DNA of 64,000 bases, from the NCBI GenBank assembly GCA_965221835.1, contig OZ244916.1:62001-126000 (forward strand), written 5' to 3'. Within the stretch, counting starts at the first letter, position 1; each line of letters starts with the position of its first letter. The position numbers and the translations under genes are program-made. Shown in pieces: positions 1 to 7,359 of the stretch. Under the pieces are notes generated by a model. That model was not told the origin of the DNA. It ran no database searches and saw only the letters and a list, made by a program, of their open reading frames with translations. This DNA is from Persebacter sp965221835. GTDB taxonomy: Bacteria > Pseudomonadota > Gammaproteobacteria > Tethybacterales > Persebacteraceae.

Positions 1-125
1 CAAACTTAATTTTCGCGTAAAATTCGCGAAATTCCAAAATTAATCGCCCCGAATAGATTCCCGCTTTCGCGGGAATGACGGCGTTTTTTTCGCGGAATTT
101 CGCCGCGTTCACGGAAATGGAAAAC
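1..125 (-). repeat. Inverted partial copy of the right-end repeat unit (dRS3/NIME-like)
   Basis: This stretch reads as the reverse complement of the unit seen at about 63280-63380. It has the same order of elements: an 'aagtttg' edge, the 'gattaattttgga' spacer, 'ctattcggggcg', then a 20-bp palindrome of the form ATTCC-N10-GGAAT at about 57-76. It continues weakly to about 125. The orientation is opposite to the array at 62569-64000, so the 64-kb window is bracketed by inverted members of one repeat family. 126-206 holds no recognisable gene. Confidence 0.8.
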
Positions 126-206
126 TTTATTTTTCGCAGAATTCCGCTGTTGTTGTTTTTCTTGCGGAGAATGAGAAATTGAAAAAACCCATTTTCGTGT
201 CGGCGG

Positions 207-2255
207 TTATTCGGATTCGCGCAAGAGTAGTTTGATTGTTTCAAGTTTGTCTGCGGGCGGCATACACGAAAAACGCGCGCATACATAACCGCATGCGCCC
301 GTCTCAGGAACCGGTTTTTGCAAAGACGGCGGCAGTTGCGATGTATCGGCGGCGGATAAAACAAAAACCGGCGTTTGCAGAAAATCGCGTGTTAATTCGC
401 GCCGCCATTTTTCGCAAATTTCGGAATCGCCGTACAATAATACAATCGGCGGCGGCGACAAATACGCGCGCAACGCCGAAAGCAAAGACGCGCATCCGGC
501 GGGACGTTTTTGCATTGCGCCGTAAAATGCCGACAATGTTTTTTCGGCGGAATCTGCAAATCGCGTATCGCCGCACAACTGCGACAGCAACGGCAACGCG
601 CGCGCGGCGATTCCGTTGCCCGCGGGAATCGCCTCGTCTTCGGCGGGTTTCGGGCGGCGAATCAATTTTTCGCCGTCCGCCGCAATAAAGAAAAATCCGC
701 CGTGCGATTCGTCATTAAAATCCGCGCACAATCTTTCCGCCAATTCGCGCGCGAAATTTAATGTATCGGGACAAAAAGACGCGCGCAACAATTCCAATGC
801 GGCGTCCAACATAAAAGCGTAATCGTCCAAAAAACCGTGTGCGCCGCGCCGGTTGTCGCGCCAAGCGGCGTACAATTTTCCGTTTGCAAACATTTCGCGG
901 CGGATAAAGTTTAGCGATTCTTGTGCCGCCGCAATCCATTGCGGGCGATCCAAAACTCTTCCCGCCCGCGCCAAACCGCGAATCATCAGCCCGTTCCACG
1001 CCGCCAAAATTTTGTCGTCTGTTGCAGGACGCGGACGCAAATCGCGCGCCTGTTTTAGTTTATGAATCGCCGCCGACAAAGTTTTTTCGCATTCGGCGGG
1101 CGGAATGTTTAACGCCGCCGCCGTTTGCGCAATCGTCTGCCGCCGCGCGAGATGATGCCGCCCTTCAAAGTTCGCGCCCGCCGCCAAACCGAAATGCGAT
1201 TCCGCTGCGGCATATTCTGCCGCCGACAAAAGCGCGCGGATTTGCGAATCGTCCCATGCATAAAACGCGCCTTCGCCGCCTTCCGAATCGGCGTCCAGCG
1301 AAGAATAAAATCCGCCGCCGGGCGCGCGCATTTCGTTTATCGTCCATTGCGCGATTCCTTCGGCGGCGCGTGCAAATTCTGGTGCGCGATAAATGTCGTG
1401 CGCATCGGCAAACAATGCTAACAACAATCCGTTGTCGTACAGCATTTTTTCAAAGTGCGGAATCGCCCATCGTTCGTCGACGCAATAGCGAAAAAATCCG
1501 CCGCCCAAATGATCGGCGAGTCCGCCTGCTGCAATTTTTTGCAAAGTAAATTGTACGGCGGATGCCAATTCGTCGTTGTTGTCCGCCCGCGCAAAATCCA
1601 TACAAAACGCCGTTTCCACCGGATGCGGAAACTTCGGCGCGCCGCGAAAACCGCCGTGTTCGGAACAAAATATGCCGTGAAATAAATGCGCCGCTTCGCG
1701 CACCGGCGCGGCGGTCATCGCGTCTTCGGCGGCGGGATGCGAATCCAGCGAACGCAAAATATGCAATACGCGGGCGTTTTGTTCTTCTATGTCGCTGCGT
1801 TTGTCGCGCCATGTTTCGGCGACTTTTTGCAAAATAGAATCAAAAGACGGCAATCCGCGTCCGGCGATTTTCGGAAAATAAGTGCCGCCAAAAAACGGCG
1901 TGCCGTCCGCCGTCAAAAACATCGTCAGCGGCCATCCGCCCGCCCGCCGCGCAAAAACATAATGCGCCGCCTGATAAATGCGGTCCAAATCGGGACGTTC
2001 TTCGCGGTCTACTTTTATGTTGACAAAATGCTCGTTCATCAACGCCGCGGTATCCGCATCGGCGAAAGATTCGTGCGCCATTACATGACACCAATGACAC
2101 GCCGCATAACCGACCGAAAGCAAAATCGGTTTGTCTTCTTTCGCCGCCTGCGCCAACGCCGCATCGTCCCACGGCAGCCAATGCACAGGATTGTCCGCGT
2201 GCTGTCGCAAATACGGACTGAGTGATTCCGCGAGACGATTTTGGTTTTTTGCCAT
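207..2255 (-). CDS. Thioredoxin domain-containing protein, YyaL/SPATA20 (DUF255) family
   Basis: 682 residues, the usual full length for this family. The N-terminal thioredoxin-like domain carries the diagnostic CHWC motif at residues 53-56, inside the typical context of a cytosolic 'SPYL..H..NPV.W' start and a downstream 'KVDREERPDLD' segment. The remaining ~500 residues form the (alpha/alpha)6 glycosidase-like part typical of the family, with 'HFEKMLYDN' and 'AWNGLMI' segments. The biochemical role is not established in the family; links to redox or protein quality control are proposed. Its stop lies directly before the start of the downstream-annotated MOSC gene on the same strand (gene order MOSC then this one), so the two are probably co-transcribed. 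Confidence 0.9.
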   Translation of the reverse strand: MAKNQNRLAESLSPYLRQHADNPVHWLPWDDAALAQAAKEDKPILLSVGYAACHWCHVMAHESFADADTAALMNEHFVNIKVDREERPDLDRIYQAAHYVFARRAGGWPLTMFLTADGTPFFGGTYFPKIAGRGLPSFDSILQKVAETWRDKRSDIEEQNARVLHILRSLDSHPAAEDAMTAAPVREAAHLFHGIFCSEHGGFRGAPKFPHPVETAFCMDFARADNNDELASAVQFTLQKIAAGGLADHLGGGFFRYCVDERWAIPHFEKMLYDNGLLLALFADAHDIYRAPEFARAAEGIAQWTINEMRAPGGGFYSSLDADSEGGEGAFYAWDDSQIRALLSAAEYAAAESHFGLAAGANFEGRHHLARRQTIAQTAAALNIPPAECEKTLSAAIHKLKQARDLRPRPATDDKILAAWNGLMIRGLARAGRVLDRPQWIAAAQESLNFIRREMFANGKLYAAWRDNRRGAHGFLDDYAFMLDAALELLRASFCPDTLNFARELAERLCADFNDESHGGFFFIAADGEKLIRRPKPAEDEAIPAGNGIAARALPLLSQLCGDTRFADSAEKTLSAFYGAMQKRPAGCASLLSALRAYLSPPPIVLLYGDSEICEKWRRELTRDFLQTPVFVLSAADTSQLPPSLQKPVPETGACGYVCARFSCMPPADKLETIKLLLRESE

Positions 2256-3011
2256 TTATTTCCACGCCGCGCAATCGCCCGTGACGATTTCGCCCCCGCA
2301 CCGGACGGCGCATTTAATTCCCATTTCGTTGCGATGATAATGTCGCACCAACATTTCGGGAATGTTAATATCGCGTTCTTCTGTTTGCGGATTGACGCGC
2401 GTTGCTGCGCATCGGTCGACGCCTTCTGTCGCCGTCAATATCGTTTTGTCGCCGATGCAAAAATCGCCGCCGATGTTGCGCATTTCGTCCCAAGCCGCAC
2501 CGCCGTTTATGACGACATTCGCGCGAAATCGTTCTGCCGCCAACGGCGTTTTGCAATGGCGCGACAGATCCGCCAAAGATTCGGAAAACAAAACGGTCAG
2601 CGGCGTATTCGCATCGTCCCACACCGGACGCCGTTCGCAATCGGCGAGAAAAAGAGAATTGTCGCCGAGAAAATCGCGCGCAAACTTTTCTATTTGTTGC
2701 CGCCCGTTTTCGTTTTCGGGATCGGCGCAAACTTCGTTTCCGTCACGCGTTTCAATTTTCAATTCGCCGTTATGCAAAGATGCGCGCATGGATGCAAGTC
2801 GCGCATCGCGTTTAAGAGTCGGTCCATAGTTCCACGGTCGCCATTCTTTTTTTCCGGCGAGAAGCGGCGAAACATCAGACGCTGCAAACATCCACCGCCG
2901 GTCGCCGCAAATCCCGCGCCCCGCCAAAACACCCGCCCGCCCCAACAATTCCCCGCCCAACCCTTTCACCGGATAACGCCAAACGGCGGCAATGGAAAGT
3001 GTGGTGGTCAT
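2256..3011 (-). CDS. MOSC domain protein (YcbX-like, molybdenum/sulfur carrier family)
   Basis: 251 residues from the ATG at 3011. An N-terminal beta-barrel segment ('VWRYPVKGLGGE') is followed by a MOSC domain with the conserved cysteine in 'EGVDRCAATRVNP'. MOSC proteins bind sulfur or molybdenum cofactor and act in Moco-dependent reduction or sulfur transfer. An upstream in-frame ATG at 3056 exists, but I chose 3011. The two duplicated copies of this 5' end (at 5535-5620 and 8544-8580) match exactly to this ATG and then diverge, which marks 3011 as the ancestral start. The sequence now lying upstream differs from that at the copies, so the gene has probably lost its native promoter to the neighbouring island. 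It is followed at once by the YyaL-like gene. Confidence 0.85.
   Translation of the reverse strand: MTTTLSIAAVWRYPVKGLGGELLGRAGVLAGRGICGDRRWMFAASDVSPLLAGKKEWRPWNYGPTLKRDARLASMRASLHNGELKIETRDGNEVCADPENENGRQQIEKFARDFLGDNSLFLADCERRPVWDDANTPLTVLFSESLADLSRHCKTPLAAERFRANVVINGGAAWDEMRNIGGDFCIGDKTILTATEGVDRCAATRVNPQTEERDINIPEMLVRHYHRNEMGIKCAVRCGGEIVTGDCAAWK
2926..3011 (+). repeat. 86-bp direct repeat, copy 1 (inside the MOSC gene 5' end)
   Basis: Positions 2926-3011 match 5535-5620 at 84 of 86 positions by eye (differences near 'ccaaacggc' versus 'ccagatggc'). The repeat covers the first ~28 codons of the MOSC gene. With copy 2 it brackets the three-gene PIN-GNAT-ASCH island. Confidence 0.95.
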
Positions 3012-3083
3012 GAACGGGATTTTATCACTTTCGGGGGACTTCCTCTGTTTTGTCATGCAGACGAATCAAAGTTTCATCGTCCA

Positions 3084-3464
3084 TCATGCGGGAAGGTATA
3101 TGAAAGATTGCGGCGGATGTTTAATGCCGTATTTACTTTCCAAACACTGCGGGCGCTTATATTTTCGCACAGATTTTATTTTAATCGCATGTCCGATTTT
3201 TTTGCCCGTAAAATAAGATTCGTAGCAGGATTTGCCGATACCGGCGTACTTGCTGGTTTCTCGCCATAGGGCATTAACGCATTTGGATACGACATCTTCA
3301 ATTTCAAATTCGCCAACCACTTTTTTCACGGGATGGGAAGAGTACACCACAACGCGCCGCACATCCGGCGACTTAAATATAACCCGCCGGAATTCATATT
3401 GCTTTTTTTCGCTGAATATGAGGTCAGCGAATTCCGGCTTAATCGACAATAATATTTTGCGCAT
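3084..3464 (-). CDS. ASCH-domain protein, last gene of the PIN-GNAT-ASCH island
   Basis: 126 residues. The N-terminus 'MRKILLSIKPEFADLIFSE' followed by 'YEFRR' is the typical entry of the ASCH/PUA-like beta-barrel fold, and 'VVVYSSHPVKKVVGEFEI' continues it. ASCH proteins are thought to bind RNA or modified nucleotides. Here the protein stands alone, but the gene upstream also ends in a PUA-like (ASCH/EVE-like) region. The start overlaps the 3' end of the PIN-GNAT gene by 26 nt, so translational coupling is likely. The gene is AT-richer than the flanking metabolic genes. The substrate is unknown; a role in a conflict or toxin module is inference from context. Confidence 0.8.
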   Translation of the reverse strand: MRKILLSIKPEFADLIFSEKKQYEFRRVIFKSPDVRRVVVYSSHPVKKVVGEFEIEDVVSKCVNALWRETSKYAGIGKSCYESYFTGKKIGHAIKIKSVRKYKRPQCLESKYGIKHPPQSFIYLPA

Positions 3465-4956
3465 TGGTTTCCTTTATCAGCAAATTAAACTGGTCGTCCG
3501 ATAGCGGCTCAAATCCGCGCGGCGCACTATGAACATTCTTAATTATACCCAGTTCTATAAGTTTTTCCATATTAAGGAACGGCGGCGAGAAAGAATGCAC
3601 GTACAGAAAATTCACAATGAACGGGCGGGGCGGCTTGTTCCAATTTTGGATAAGTTTGTCGCGCGAGAATACGCTTCTCGCCCCGCACAGGGATATGAAT
3701 TTTTCCACATGCGAAATGTCGGTGACGACATTATCCACTATGCCGATGGTGGTCACAACACTCTTGTACCGCCCACCTGTTCGGTAGAATACAATAATGT
3801 CGCCCTTTTTTAAGTCGCGGTTAACGCCCCTTGAAATATACACTTTGTGTAAAGCATTTCTATGCGCCTTGTTGTTCACAAAATCTTTCTTCTGCTCATT
3901 GGTCAAGATGGAATCAGGCAATAATTCGGTATGATATTCTGGATATATCGGGACGATAAATTTACGCCCTTTATTGGATATAAAAGGGTACGAGTGCTTA
4001 ATGTTGCTGGGTTTGATTGCTCCGGTAAAATCGCGTACATAGACGCCTTCTTTCCCGGCAGAGGAAGTTTTTTCACCGTGCCGGTAGAATCCCCAATCCT
4101 GAAGGAGTTTCACCAAATCCGCTTTTTCAGACGGGGCATCATCCTCAAAAATCGTGACATAAATTTTTTTTACTTCCGCTTTTAAGGCGTTATCAAAGAT
4201 AATTTTAAGAAATCTTTCTCCCAGTTTATAGCCGGTGGAAATTACTTTGAATGTGCCTATTTTTAGGCGTTTCGTGCGCGCGAATATAGGATAAATATCG
4301 GAATAATTTTCGTTATCATTCTCTATCTTCAAGTACAAAAAAGCGATAATTTTGCCGTTTTCGTCCAAACTGACATATCCCGTTTCGTTTGCCTTTTGGG
4401 AAAACCATGATTCAAACTGCGGATAGTCCTCCTTAAATGAGTTAAAAAATTTATCATTGATGTCCAACTTACCCAGATACGTCTTCTGAATGGACAAAAC
4501 TTTGTAGTCAGTCAATTCCGGATTGGCGCTGGTGACTTCGTGCAGAAAATCCTCAATTTTTCGCACTTTGTCCGTGATGCCCAAGTCGCTCGCTTTTTCG
4601 TGAATTTTGTCGTCTTCGGTGACGAGCATGTTCACGCGGTTTTCATAAACTTCCGCCAGTAAACGAGTATCGTTCCGGTCATTATCATCCTTGTCGTACT
4701 GTTCCTGAATGCGAAGCAACGCCTCGGATAGCGGCGCTTCCGTTTTCAATTCATTATAACTTTCCAATTTCACATTTAAAGTTTGGAAAGTGTCCGAATT
4801 TTTGTTTTTGGCGAGTTCTTCACGCGTAAGCGGATGAATCCACTTTTCATAGCGGAGTTTATCCATCCAACGAAATAGCAAGCCGATATTACTTCCTTCT
4901 TTGAGGCGCGCGCCTTCCCTGTGAATGATGATATTGGTGTCTAATAACACTTTCAT
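3439..4956 (-). CDS. PIN nuclease - GNAT acetyltransferase - ASCH/EVE-like fusion protein
   Basis: 505 residues with three modules. Residues 1-125 look like a PIN ribonuclease: 'LLDTNIII' with D6, E46 in 'TREELAK', D96 in 'RNDTRLL' and D115 in 'VTEDDKI' supply the acidic quartet. Residues about 150-310 look like a GNAT fold, with strands 'GKIIAFLYLKI' and 'IYPIFARTKRLKIGTFKV', a P-loop-like 'YKLGERFLK', and 'LLQDWGFYRHG'. Residues about 340-490 contain 'LKKGDIIVFYRTGG' and 'TTIGIVDNV', typical of ASCH/EVE-type PUA barrels. PIN domains cleave RNA and GNATs use acetyl-CoA, so this could be a toxin with an internal modifier or sensor. It overlaps the upstream kinase by 4 nt (ATGA) and the downstream ASCH gene by 26 nt. 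AT-rich, probably horizontally acquired. Confidence 0.8.
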   Translation of the reverse strand: MKVLLDTNIIIHREGARLKEGSNIGLLFRWMDKLRYEKWIHPLTREELAKNKNSDTFQTLNVKLESYNELKTEAPLSEALLRIQEQYDKDDNDRNDTRLLAEVYENRVNMLVTEDDKIHEKASDLGITDKVRKIEDFLHEVTSANPELTDYKVLSIQKTYLGKLDINDKFFNSFKEDYPQFESWFSQKANETGYVSLDENGKIIAFLYLKIENDNENYSDIYPIFARTKRLKIGTFKVISTGYKLGERFLKIIFDNALKAEVKKIYVTIFEDDAPSEKADLVKLLQDWGFYRHGEKTSSAGKEGVYVRDFTGAIKPSNIKHSYPFISNKGRKFIVPIYPEYHTELLPDSILTNEQKKDFVNNKAHRNALHKVYISRGVNRDLKKGDIIVFYRTGGRYKSVVTTIGIVDNVVTDISHVEKFISLCGARSVFSRDKLIQNWNKPPRPFIVNFLYVHSFSPPFLNMEKLIELGIIKNVHSAPRGFEPLSDDQFNLLIKETNAQNIIVD

Positions 4957-5477
4957 GAGAATATTTTCCGTATAAAACGAGCATGTTCGGATGAATCCGA
5001 CTCGGATGCATCGGCGATGATACGCAACGGGAGCGAAAGCGACTTCGCAATGTACGCGCCATGCGCCAATTCCGCCTCTTGCAGGGCGGATAAAATCTCA
5101 ATAGGGTATTCTTTTGAATCCCTGTTCCTTAACCTTTCTTGGATTACCAAAACATCGGCATGTAGGATAAAAATTCCAGCCATGCCGATTTGGTGGAATA
5201 CATTTAATTGTATTTCTTCCGCTTGGTTGTTTGAATTTAACAGGCAAAAATGCCCGTCCATTAAATAACGTTCCGATTCCCGCAAATCGGTTCTGATTGC
5301 CCGAATCAAAATATCCTGATTCTTGGAGATATTTTTTACCTGTTTGTCTTTTTGTGCGCCGATTAGAGAACTCGCCGTGATGTGAACGAGAGATGTGGCG
5401 GCGCAAAGAGCGCGGGAAAACTCTGTTTTCCCGACTCCATGTATTCCGCCAACAAAAATGATATTACCTACGGACAA
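4953..5477 (-). CDS. Small P-loop NTPase / nucleotide kinase-like protein of the island
   Basis: 174 residues, first gene of the island. Walker A is GGIHGVGKT at residues 10-18, right after a hydrophobic beta-strand (NIIFVG). A later 'RYLMDGHF' segment resembles the Walker B-like strand of adenylate kinase-like AAA_18/AAA_33 proteins, and 'VLVIQERLRNRDSKEYP' resembles their lid region with paired arginines. No nuclease or DNA-binding motif is visible. The likely activity is ATP-dependent phosphoryl transfer to a small substrate or an RNA end; this is inference. It is coupled to the PIN-GNAT-ASCH gene by an ATGA overlap. No standard antitoxin-like gene is present, so this protein or the ASCH protein could be the control partner. 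Confidence 0.75.
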   Translation of the reverse strand: MSVGNIIFVGGIHGVGKTEFSRALCAATSLVHITASSLIGAQKDKQVKNISKNQDILIRAIRTDLRESERYLMDGHFCLLNSNNQAEEIQLNVFHQIGMAGIFILHADVLVIQERLRNRDSKEYPIEILSALQEAELAHGAYIAKSLSLPLRIIADASESDSSEHARFIRKIFS

Positions 5478-5534
5478 GATTCAATTTCTCCTTGCAGTGC
5501 ATTAGCGGCGTATTATACTATTATTTCCGGGTTG

Positions 5535-5620
5535 AAAACACCCGCCCGCCCCAACAATTCCCCGCCCAACCCTTTCACCGGATAACGCCAGATGGCGGCA
5601 ATGGAAAGTGTGGTGGTCAT
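5535..5620 (-). pseudogene. Duplicated 5' fragment of the MOSC gene (direct repeat copy 2)
   Basis: Near-identical (84/86) to 2926-3011, containing the start codon and ~28 codons of the MOSC gene and then ending abruptly at the island side. The sequence on the start-codon side (5621-5660) contains AT-rich promoter-like DNA and matches the sequence beside the third copy at 8581-8616, so this is probably the native upstream region of the MOSC gene. The fragment cannot make a protein. It marks the right end of the PIN-GNAT-ASCH island. Confidence 0.9.
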
Positions 5621-5690
5621 TTGCGATATTGTATCAAATTTTTTTTATAATGCGCGTATGGATTTAATTTAATTAAACGCCATCGCCGCC
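5621..5690 (+). other. Junction scar: start of a small membrane-protein gene fused to a methyltransferase tail
   Basis: After the MOSC fragment comes AT-rich DNA with a TATAAT-like box (5646-5651) and an ATG at 5658 whose frame reads Met-Asp-Leu-Ile then stop. These are exactly the first codons and upstream sequence of the membrane-protein gene at 8616. The match then jumps to 'ttaaacgcc', which aligns with the sequence just after that gene's stop (9112-9134). The sequence therefore looks like the locus at 8544-9134 with the membrane-protein gene cleanly missing. Confidence 0.75.
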
Positions 5691-7109
5691 GATTAGGGTG
5701 GTGGATGCTTCGGTGTCGTATTTTTGGAGGCGGCGTTTGTAGAGTTCGCGTTTGAGGTAGCGCATTCCGCGGTGTCCTTTTATGCGATTGCAATTGCCGC
5801 AAAGCAGTTGCAGATTTTTGTCAATGTCTAAACCGCCTTTTGCGCGGGCGAGTATGTGATCTATTTCCATTTGCTCCATTCGTTCTTCGTGTTCGCAGCC
5901 GTTGCATTTTCTTTTTTGTTTGCGATATAAAATCGGGCGGAGTTTGGCGTTCGGCGTTCGCGTGTCGGTAATGTCGGTTCGCTTCGGCGGTTTTGTAAAA
6001 TGCGAAACTGCGTTAAACAGAACGACGCTGGAACTTTCCAAACGGCGTTTTACAATATCCGCGGCGGTGGCGGAAATGTCAATACCGATCCATTGTCGTT
6101 TCAATTTTTCGGCGGCGACGCATGTGGTCGCGCATCCGCAAAACGGATCAAGAATTAAATCGCCTTCGTTGGAAGACGCCTTAATAATTCGTTCCAAAAG
6201 CGCGAGTGGTTTTTGAGTCGGATAACCGATGCGTTCGTTTTTAGGCATTTGTCCGGCGGCGGCGATGTCAACCCAAATATCCGATACCGGAATACCGGGA
6301 TGCTCATCCCAATATTGCTTGCGATAAGGGCGCCCGGATTTGCTAAAAACAAGAAGCCCTTCTTTATCCAGCGCTTCAAGTTTTTCTTGTTTCAACAGCC
6401 ACCGCGTCTCCGGTGTGAATCCTTTGTAAGTGTATCGCGGAACTTTCCCTCCGTGTCCGGGCAAGGCAACCACATCTATCGTACGATAATAACGCCCCGT
6501 TTCATCCGCTTTATAGGATGACGGCATTTTGTCTTTGTCTACTTGCGTACGCGGCGAGTTCCACAGCCATTTGCGCGATTTGGAATAAAACAAAATTACA
6601 TCGTGATTCGCGCCGTATTGATTGGCAACTTTGGAGGTGCGCGTACGCTCCCATGAAATTTCGTTGCGAAAATTTGTAATTCCAAAAATCGCGTCCATCG
6701 CAAGTTTGAGTCCGTGCGACATTGTCGGATCGCAGTGCAGATAAATGCTGCCGGTCGGTTTTAGAATGCGCCGCATTTCCACCAAACGCACCGCCATATA
6801 AATCATATACGATTTCCACGAGCCGCCATTGACCGCGCCCATCGCTTCTATAATCGCCGCCAACGCCGGATATTCGTCCGCCAAAAGTTCGTGTTCGTCT
6901 CTGTTTATGTCCGACAGAGTCCAAGTATCCTTAAACGACGCCAGCGCCTTTTTTCCTTGCGCTTCAATTGGATTCTCCCATTGCTTGCCGCTGTTGAAAG
7001 GCGGATCTAAATAAATTAAATCGGCGATTGCGCTGTTCATCCCGCGCAAAACCGCCAGATTGTCGCCGGTATAAAGTTCCCGCCGAAATGCTTTTGCGTC
7101 TTTCGTCAT
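5673..7109 (-). CDS. Beta-class DNA methyltransferase fused to a C-terminal HNH nuclease domain (copy 1)
   Basis: 478 residues. Motif IV 'YLDPPF' (DPPF at 35-38) precedes the SAM-binding motif I 'DPFCGCATTC' (about residue 320), the order expected for beta-class N4/N6 amino-methyltransferases. 'YPTQKPLALLERII' is also typical. The C-terminal ~80 residues form an HNH domain with two zinc knuckles (CNGC at 402-405, CGNC at 437-440), EIDH at 415-418, and the N-L-Q-L-L spacing before the second knuckle. The chain could combine DNA modification and cleavage, as in fused R-M enzymes, but no separate restriction gene or specificity subunit is adjacent. A close relative lies at 46218-47579. The gene sits in a cassette whose ends are repeated at 8544-9311. 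Confidence 0.9.
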   Translation of the reverse strand: MTKDAKAFRRELYTGDNLAVLRGMNSAIADLIYLDPPFNSGKQWENPIEAQGKKALASFKDTWTLSDINRDEHELLADEYPALAAIIEAMGAVNGGSWKSYMIYMAVRLVEMRRILKPTGSIYLHCDPTMSHGLKLAMDAIFGITNFRNEISWERTRTSKVANQYGANHDVILFYSKSRKWLWNSPRTQVDKDKMPSSYKADETGRYYRTIDVVALPGHGGKVPRYTYKGFTPETRWLLKQEKLEALDKEGLLVFSKSGRPYRKQYWDEHPGIPVSDIWVDIAAAGQMPKNERIGYPTQKPLALLERIIKASSNEGDLILDPFCGCATTCVAAEKLKRQWIGIDISATAADIVKRRLESSSVVLFNAVSHFTKPPKRTDITDTRTPNAKLRPILYRKQKRKCNGCEHEERMEQMEIDHILARAKGGLDIDKNLQLLCGNCNRIKGHRGMRYLKRELYKRRLQKYDTEASTTLIGGDGV

Positions 7110-7269
7110 GTTTCGCCCCTTTTATAAAACGCGGTCGACGAAACGCCGCCGAATTTCTTTCGTCATTAAAACTTTTCGTGCATTATAAACCGGAACGGCG
7201 CGGGATGTTTTTTGCGCGAACCGGAATCGTTCGGCGTTTTACAATCGCGGAATTGTGCAGGTATAATAT

Positions 7270-7340
7270 CGGCGAATGAAACGAAAAATTCGTTATTTTA
7301 ACCGCGCATATTCTTTTCTGTTTTTATTTGCGAAATAACG
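7270..7340 (+). repeat. 71-bp gene-tail repeat, copy 1
   Basis: Matches 9241-9311 at about 63 of 71 positions by eye. In both copies one frame reads Glu-Thr-(Lys/Gln)-Asn-(Ser/Pro)-Leu-Phe-stop, so this is the 3' end of a lost plus-strand gene plus its trailer. It forms the right boundary of the methyltransferase-HNH cassette. The rest of 7110-7269 is the AT-rich upstream region of the methyltransferase gene and holds no ORF I can support. Confidence 0.8.
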
Positions 7341-7359
7341 AATTTCGCGAATTTCGCAA

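Noticed and set aside
3012..5534. Prophage or transposon
   Set aside because: No integrase, transposase, terminal inverted repeats or phage structural genes; only the long direct repeats suggest insertion.
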